A stretch of DNA of 33,039 nt from Saccoglossus kowalevskii. Its lineage: Eukaryota > Hemichordata > Enteropneusta > Harrimaniidae. The DNA is taken from positions 1 through 33,039 of the forward strand of contig NW_003119239.1 in the NCBI RefSeq assembly GCF_000003605.2, given 5' to 3'. The notes below the pieces were generated by a model. It saw nothing but the letters and a program-made list of their open reading frames with translations, was not told where the DNA came from and made no database searches. Positions 26,570 through 33,039 of the stretch are shown here, in pieces. The stretch's first letter is position 1; the number at the start of each line of letters is the position of its first letter. The position numbers were made by a program, and so were the translations under genes.

Positions 26570-26890
26570 CTTCACCTAATCATATTATCTCGACAGCGTT
26601 ATATTGGATTTGAAGAAATGGTCTATATGCAATAAATGTGTTTTACTTCACCTATCATATTATCTCGACAGCGTTATATTGGATTTGAAGAAATGGTCTA
26701 CCGGGGTATATGCAAATAATGTGTTTTAACTTCACCTATCATATTATCTCGACAGCGTTATATTGGATTAGAAGAATGGTCTATATGCAATAATGTGTTT
26801 TACTTCACCTATCATATTATCTTGACAGCGTTATATTGGATTTGAAGAAGTGTCTATATGCATAATGTGATTTACTTCACCTATCATATA
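26570..26890. repeat. Indel-rich segment with an 8-bp insertion in the 73-bp array
   Basis: Nine indels fall in about 320 bp. The insertions are: CCTAATCAT (+A), GAAGAAATGG twice (+A each), CAATAAATGTG (+A), an 8-bp insertion containing CCGGGG at about 26701-26708, GCAAATAATG (+A) and TTTTAACTTC (+A). The deletions are: GCATAATG (-1) and ATCATATATCTTG (-1). The remaining 20 kb of the array has only about a dozen indels. Mostly single-A gains, with a GC-rich insertion in an AT-rich array, are more like sequencing or assembly error than normal repeat evolution. Confidence 0.75.
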
Positions 26891-27733
26891 TCTTGACAGC
26901 GTTATATTGGATTTGAAGAAGTGTCTATATGCAATAATGTGTTTTACTTCACCTATCATATTATCTTGACAGCGTTATATTGGATTTGAAGAAGTGTCTA
27001 TATGCAATAATGTGTTTTACTTCACCTATCATATTATCTTGACAGCGTTATATTGGATTTGAAGAAGTGTCTATATGTAATAATGTGTTTTACTTCACCT
27101 ATCATATTATCTCGACAGCGTTATATTGGATTTGAAGAAGTGTCTATATGCAATAATGTGTTTTACTTCACCTATCATATTATCTCAACAGCGTTATATT
27201 GGATTTGAAGAATGGTCTATATGCAATAATGTGTTTTACTTCACCTATCATATTATCTTGACAGCGTTATATTGGATTTGAAGAAGTGTCTATATGCAAT
27301 AATGTGTTTTACTTCACCTATCATATTATCTCGACAGCGTTATATTGGATTTGAAGAAGTGTCTATATGCAATAATGTGTTTTACTTCACCTATCATATT
27401 ATCTCAACAGCGTTATATTGGATTTGAAGAAGTGTCTATATGCAATAATGTGTTTTACTTCACCTATCATATTATCTTGACAGCGTTATATTGGATTAGA
27501 AGAATGGTCTATATGTAATAATGTGTTTTACTTCACCTATCATATTATCTCAACAGCGTTATATTGGATTTGAAGAATGGTCTATATGCAATAATGTGTT
27601 TTACTTCACCTATCATATTATCTTGACAGCGTTATATTGGATTTGAAGAAGTGTCTATATGCAATAATGTGTTTTACTTCACCTATCATATTATCTCGAC
27701 AGCGTTATATTGGATTTGAAGAAGTGTCTATAT

Positions 27734-28317
27734 GTACTAATGTGTTCTACTTCACCTATCATATTATCTTGACAGCGTTATATTGGATTTGAAGAAGTGT
27801 CTATATGCAATAATGTGTTTTACTTCACCTATCATATTATCTTGACAGCGTTATATTGGATTTGAAGAAGTGTCTATATGCAATAATGTGTTTTACTTCA
27901 CCTATCATATTATCTCGACAGCGTTATATTGGATTTGAAGAAGTGTCTATATGTACTAATGTGTTTTACTTCACCTATCATATTATCTTGACAGCGTTAT
28001 ATTGGATTTGAAGAAGTGTCTATATGTACTAATGTGTTCTACTTCACCTATCATATTATCTTGACAGCGTTATATTGGATTTGAAGAAGTGTCTATATGC
28101 AATAATGTGTTTTACTTCACCTATCATATTATCTTGACAGCGTTATATTGGATTTGAAGAAGTGTCTATATGCAATAATGTGTTTTACTTCACCTATCAT
28201 ATTATCTCGACAGCGTTATATTGGATTTGAAGAAGTGTCTATATGTACTAATGTGTTCTACTTCACCTATCATATTATCTCGACAGCGTTATATTGGATT
28301 TGAAGAAGTGTCTATAT
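27734..28317. repeat. 4-unit (292-bp) higher-order tandem duplication in the 73-bp array
   Basis: The rare variant TATGTACTAATG occurs at 27734, 27953, 28026 and 28245. The spacings are 219, 73 and 219 bp, and the two 292-bp blocks starting at 27734 and 28026 each have the marker in the first and fourth units. Most marked units also have GTGTTCTAC in place of GTGTTTTAC; the one at 27953 does not. Confidence 0.8.
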
Positions 28318-31300
28318 GCAATAATGTGTTTTACTTCATCTATCATATTATCTCGACAGCGTTATATTGGATTTGAAGAATGGTCTATATGCAATAATGT
28401 GTTTTACTTCACCTATCATATTATCTCAACAGCGTTATATTGGATTTGAAGAAGTGTCTATATGTAATAATGTGTTTTACTTCACCTGTCATATTATCTC
28501 GACAGTGTTATATTGGATTTGAAGAATGGTCTATATGTAATAATGTGTTTTACTTCACCTATCATATTATCTCGACAGCGTTATATTGGATTTGAAGAAG
28601 TGTCTAGATGCAATAATGTGTTTTACTTCACCTATCATATTATCTCAACAGTGTTATATTGGATTTGAAGAAGTGTCTATATGCAATAATGTGTTTTACT
28701 TCACCTATCATATTATCTCGACAGCGTTATATTGGATTTGAAGAAGTGTCTATATGCAATAATGTGTTTTACTTCACCTATCATATTATCTCAACAGTGT
28801 TATATTGGATTTGAAGAAGTGTCTATATGCAATAATGTGTTTTACTTCACCTATCATATTATCTCAACAGTGTTATATTGGATTTGAAGAAGTGTCTATA
28901 TGCAATAATGTGTTTTACTTCACTTATCATATTATCTCAACAGCGTTATATTGGATTTGAAGAATGGTCTATATGCAATAATGTGTTTTACTTCACCTAT
29001 CATATTATCTCAACAGCGTTATATTGGATTTGAAGAAGTGTCTATATGCAATAATGTGTTTTACTTCACCTATCATATTATCTTGACAGCGTTATATTGG
29101 ATTTGAAGAATGGTCTATATGCAATAATGTGTTTTACTTCACCTATCATATTATCTAGACAGCGTTATATTGGATTTGAAGAAGTGTCTATATGCAATAA
29201 TGTGTTTTACTTCACCTATCATATTATCTCAACAGCGTTATATTGGATTTGAAGAATGGTCTATATGCAATAATGTGTTTTACTTCACCTATCATATTAT
29301 CTCAACAGCGTTATATTGGATTTGAAGAAGTGTCTATATGCAATAATGTGTTTTACTTCACCTATCATATTATCTAGACAGCGTTATATTGGATTTGAAG
29401 AAGTGTCTATATGCAATAATGTGTTTTACTTCACCTATCATATTATCTCGACAGCGTTATATTGGATTTGAAGAATGGTCTATATGCAATAATGTGTTTT
29501 ACTTCACCTATCATATTATCTCGACAGCGTTATATTGGATTTGAAGAAGGGTCTATATGCAATAATGTGTTTCACTTCACCTATCATATTATCTCAACAG
29601 CGTTATATTGGATTTGAAGAAGTGTCTATATGCAATAATGTGTTTTACTTCACCTATCATATTATCTATACAGCGTTATATTGGATTTGAAGAAGGGTCT
29701 ATATGCAATAATGTGTTTTACTTCACCTATCATATTATCTCAACAGCGTTATATTGGATTTGAAGAAGTGTCTATATGCAATAATGTGTTTTACTTCACC
29801 TATCATATTATCTTGACAGTGTTATATTGGATTTGAAGAAGTGTCTATATGCAATAATGTGTTTCACTTCACCTATCATATTATCTCAACAGCGTTATAT
29901 TGGATTTGAAGAAGTGTCTATATGCAATAATGTGTTTTACTTCACCTATCATATTATCTATACAGCGTTATATTGGATTTGAAGAAGGGTCTAGATGCAA
30001 TAATGTGTTTTACTTCACCTATCATATTATCTCGACAGCGTTATATTGGATTTGAAGAATGGTCTATATGCAATAATGTGTTCTACTTCACCTATCATAT
30101 TATCTTGACAGCGTTATATTGGATTTGAAGAAGTGTCTATATGCAATAATGTGTTTTACTTCACCTATCATATTATCTCGACAGTGTTATATTGGATTTG
30201 AAGAATGGTCTATATGCAATAATGTGTTTTACTTCACCTATCATATTATCTCGACAGCGTTATATTGGATTTGAAGAATGGTCTATATGCAATAATGTGT
30301 TTTACTTCACCTATCATATTATCTTGACAGCGTTATATTGGATTTGAAGAAGTGTCTATATGCAATAATGTGTTTTACTTCACCTATCATATTATCTCGA
30401 CAGCGTTATATTGGATTTGAAGAAGTGTCTATATGCAATAATGTGTTTTACTTCACCTATCATATTATCTCGACAGCGTTATATTGGATTTGAAGAAGTG
30501 TCTATATGCAATAATGTGTTTTACTTCACCTATCATATTATCTAGACAGCGTTATATTGGATTTGAAGAATGGTCTATATACAATAATGTGTTTCACTTC
30601 ACCTATCATATTATCTCAACAGTGTTATATTGGATTTGAAGAAGTGTCTATATGCAATAATGTGTTTCACTTCACCTATCATATTATCTCAACAGTGTTA
30701 TATTGGATTTGAAGAAGTGTCTATATGCAATAATGTGTTTTACTTCACCTATCATATTATCTTGACAGCGTTATATTGGATTTGAAGAATGGTCATATAT
30801 GTAATAATGTGTTTTACTTCACCTATCATATTATCTTGACAGCGTTATATTGTGATTTGAAGAATGGTCTATATGCAATAATGTGTTTTACTTCACCTAT
30901 CATATTATCTTGACAGCATTATATTGGATTTGAAGAAGTGTCTATATGCAATAATGTGTTTTACTTCACCTATCATATTATCTCGACAGCATTATATTGG
31001 ATTTGAAGAATGGTCTATATGCAATAATGTGTTTTACTTCACCTATCATATTATCTTGACAGCATTATATTGGATTTGAAGAAGTGTCTATATGCAATAA
31101 TGTGTTTTACTTCACCTATCATATTATCTCGACAGCGTTATATTGGATTTGAAGAAGTGTCTATATGCAATAATGTGTTTCACTTCACCTATCATATTAT
31201 CTCGACAGCGTTATATTGGATTTGAAGAATGGTCTATATGCAATAATGTGTTTTACTTCACCTATCATATTATCTCGACAGCGTTATATTGGATTTGAAG

Positions 31301-33039
31301 AAGTGTCTATATGCAATAATGTGTTTTACTTCACCTATCATATTATCTCGACAGCGTTATATTGGATTTGAAGAAGTGTCTATATGCAATAATGTGTTTT
31401 ACTTCACCTATCATATTATCTTGACAGCGTTATATTGGATTTGAAGAAGTGTCTATATGCAATAATGTGTTTCACTTCACCTATCATATTATCTCGACAG
31501 CGTTATATTGGATTTGAAGAAGTGTCTATATGCAATAATGTGTTCTACTTCACCTATCATATTATCTCGATAGCGTTATATTGGATTTGAAGAAGTGTCT
31601 ATATGCAATAATGTGTTTTACTTCACCTATCATATTATCTCGACAGCGTTATATTGGATTTGAAGAATGGTCTATATGCAATAATGTGTTTTACTTCACC
31701 TATCATATTATCTTGACAGCGTTATATTGGATTTAAAGAAGTGTCTATATGCAATAATGTGTTTTACTTCATCTATCATATTATCTCTACAGTGTTATAT
31801 TGGATTTGAAGAATGGTCTATATGCAATAATGTGTTTTACTTCACCTATCATATTATCTCGACAGCGTTATATTGGATTTGAAGAATGGTCTATATGCAA
31901 TAATGTGTTTTACTTCACCTATCATATTATCTCGACAGCGTTATATTGGATTTGAAGAATGGTCTATATGCAATAATGTGTTTTACTTCACCTATCATAT
32001 TATCTTGACAGCGTTATATTGGATTTGAAGAAGTGTCTATATGCAATAATGTGTTTTACTTCACCTATCATATTATCTCGACAGCGTTATATTGGATTTG
32101 AAGAATGGTCTATATGCAATAATGTGTTTTACTTCACCTATCATATTATCTCGACAGCGTTATATTGGATTTGAAGAATGGTCTATATGCAATAATGTGT
32201 TTTACTTCACCTATCATATTATCTCGACAGCGTTATATTGGATTTGAAGAATGGTCTATATGCAATAATGTGTTTTACTTCACCTATCATATTATCTCGA
32301 CAGCGTTATATTGGATTTGAAGAATGGTCTATATGCAATAATGTGTTTTACTTCACCTATCATATTATCTCAACAGCGTTATATTGGATTAGAAGAAGTG
32401 TCTATATGCAATAATGTGTTTTACTTCACCTATCATATTATCTCGACAGCGTTATATTGGATTTGAAGAAGTGTCTATATGCAATAATGTGTTTCACTTC
32501 ACCTATCATATTATCTAGACAGCGTTATATTGGATTAGAAGAAGTGTCTATATGCAATAATGTGTTTCACTTCACCTATCATATTATCTTGACAGCGTTA
32601 TATTGGATTTGAAGAAGTGTCTATATGCAATAATGTGTTTTACTTCACCTATCATATTATCTTGACAGCGTTATATTGGATTTGAAGAAGTGTCTATATG
32701 CAATAATGTGTTTTACTTCACCTATCATATTATCTCTACAGCGTTATATTGGATTTGAAGAAGTGTCTATATGCAATAATGTGTTTCACTTCACCTATCA
32801 TATTATCTCTACAGCGTTATATTGGATTTGAAGAATGGTCTATATGCAATAATGTGTTTCACTTCACCTATCATATTATCTCTACAGCGTTATATTGGAT
32901 TTGAAGAATGGTCTATATGCAATAATGTGTTTCACTTCACCTATCATATTATCTCTACAGCGTTATATTGGATTTGAAGAATGGTCTATATGCAATAATG
33001 TGTTTCACTTCACCTATCATATTATCTTGACAGCGTTGA

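Larger units (their letters stand above)
12726..33037. repeat. Giant 73-bp AT-rich minisatellite array (278 units)
   Basis: A head-to-tail array of a 73-bp unit with landmarks GACAGCGTTATATTGG, GAAGAAGTGTCTATATGC, AATAATGTG, ACTTCACC and TATCATATTATCTC. The first complete unit starts at 12731 and the last unit junction is at 33029: 20298 bp, or 278 units plus 4 bp. The indels I located sum to +4, so the count closes. Composition (about 31% GC) contrasts sharply with the other array. Subtypes differ at the junction dinucleotide, at unit positions 27-29 (GTG, TGG or GGG), at position 21 (G or A), 20 (T or A), 34 (T or G), 38 (C or T) and 51 (T or C). Every reading frame is closed within a few units, with open stretches no longer than about 100 codons. 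No known satellite family is recognised. Confidence 0.98.

Noticed and set aside
12726-33037. Telomeric, centromere-box, rRNA or tRNA content
   Set aside because: No telomere-type hexamer tracts, no CENP-B-box-like motif and no recognisable RNA gene sequence appear in either unit or in the spacer.
1-33039. CRISPR array
   Set aside because: Units are contiguous with no unique spacers between repeats, unit lengths are 38 and 73 bp throughout, and no cas genes or leader are present.

Overview
This window is almost entirely tandemly repeated, non-genic DNA, and I find no gene I can support. It holds two very large, unrelated minisatellite arrays lying head to tail, separated by about 455 bp of single-copy AT-rich sequence. 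The large arrays, the higher-order repeat structure and the CpG-decay pattern all suggest a eukaryotic nuclear genome, probably one with germline CpG methylation. The sequence does not let me name a taxon.

Region 1 (1-12270) is a GC-rich array of a 38-bp unit (about 60% GC). From position 1 to 12265 it counts out to exactly 323 units: 312 of 38 bp, ten of 37 bp that each lack one C in the GGCCG motif, and one of 39 bp. The array runs off the left edge of the window. The commonest polymorphism is C or A at unit position 29 (GTCCCTAC versus GTCACTAC). Each standard unit can form a 6-bp-stem hairpin and has no stop codon in any forward frame, so frames run open for thousands of bases. I regard these as repeat artefacts, not genes. 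Rare variants recur at fixed spacings, which shows a higher-order period of about 3.15-3.23 kb (83-85 units) in the middle of the array.

Region 2 (12271-12725) is the spacer. It holds a short perfect hairpin, an AATAAA hexamer, and a 10-bp direct repeat (GAATCTTGAC) whose second copy lies on the edge of the second array. Its longest ORF has no ATG and looks like chance.

Region 3 (12726-33037) is an AT-rich array of a 73-bp unit (about 31% GC). From 12731 to 33028 it contains 278 units. The listed indels sum to +4 bp, which matches the observed length exactly. Sequence subtypes are defined by a hypervariable dinucleotide at the unit junction, a GTG/TGG/GGG trinucleotide and several single-base variants. 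These reveal tandem 4-unit and 6-unit higher-order repeats, a perfect 290-bp duplication and a roughly 4-unit block repeated 87 units away. A cluster of indels at 26570-26890, including an 8-bp insertion, looks like an assembly or consensus weak point. The last two bases of the window depart from the unit, so the array may end there.

The interest lies in how the arrays evolve (homogenisation, CpG decay, slippage and edge divergence), not in encoded functions. Counts were made by reading the sequence and checked against coordinate arithmetic, not by software.
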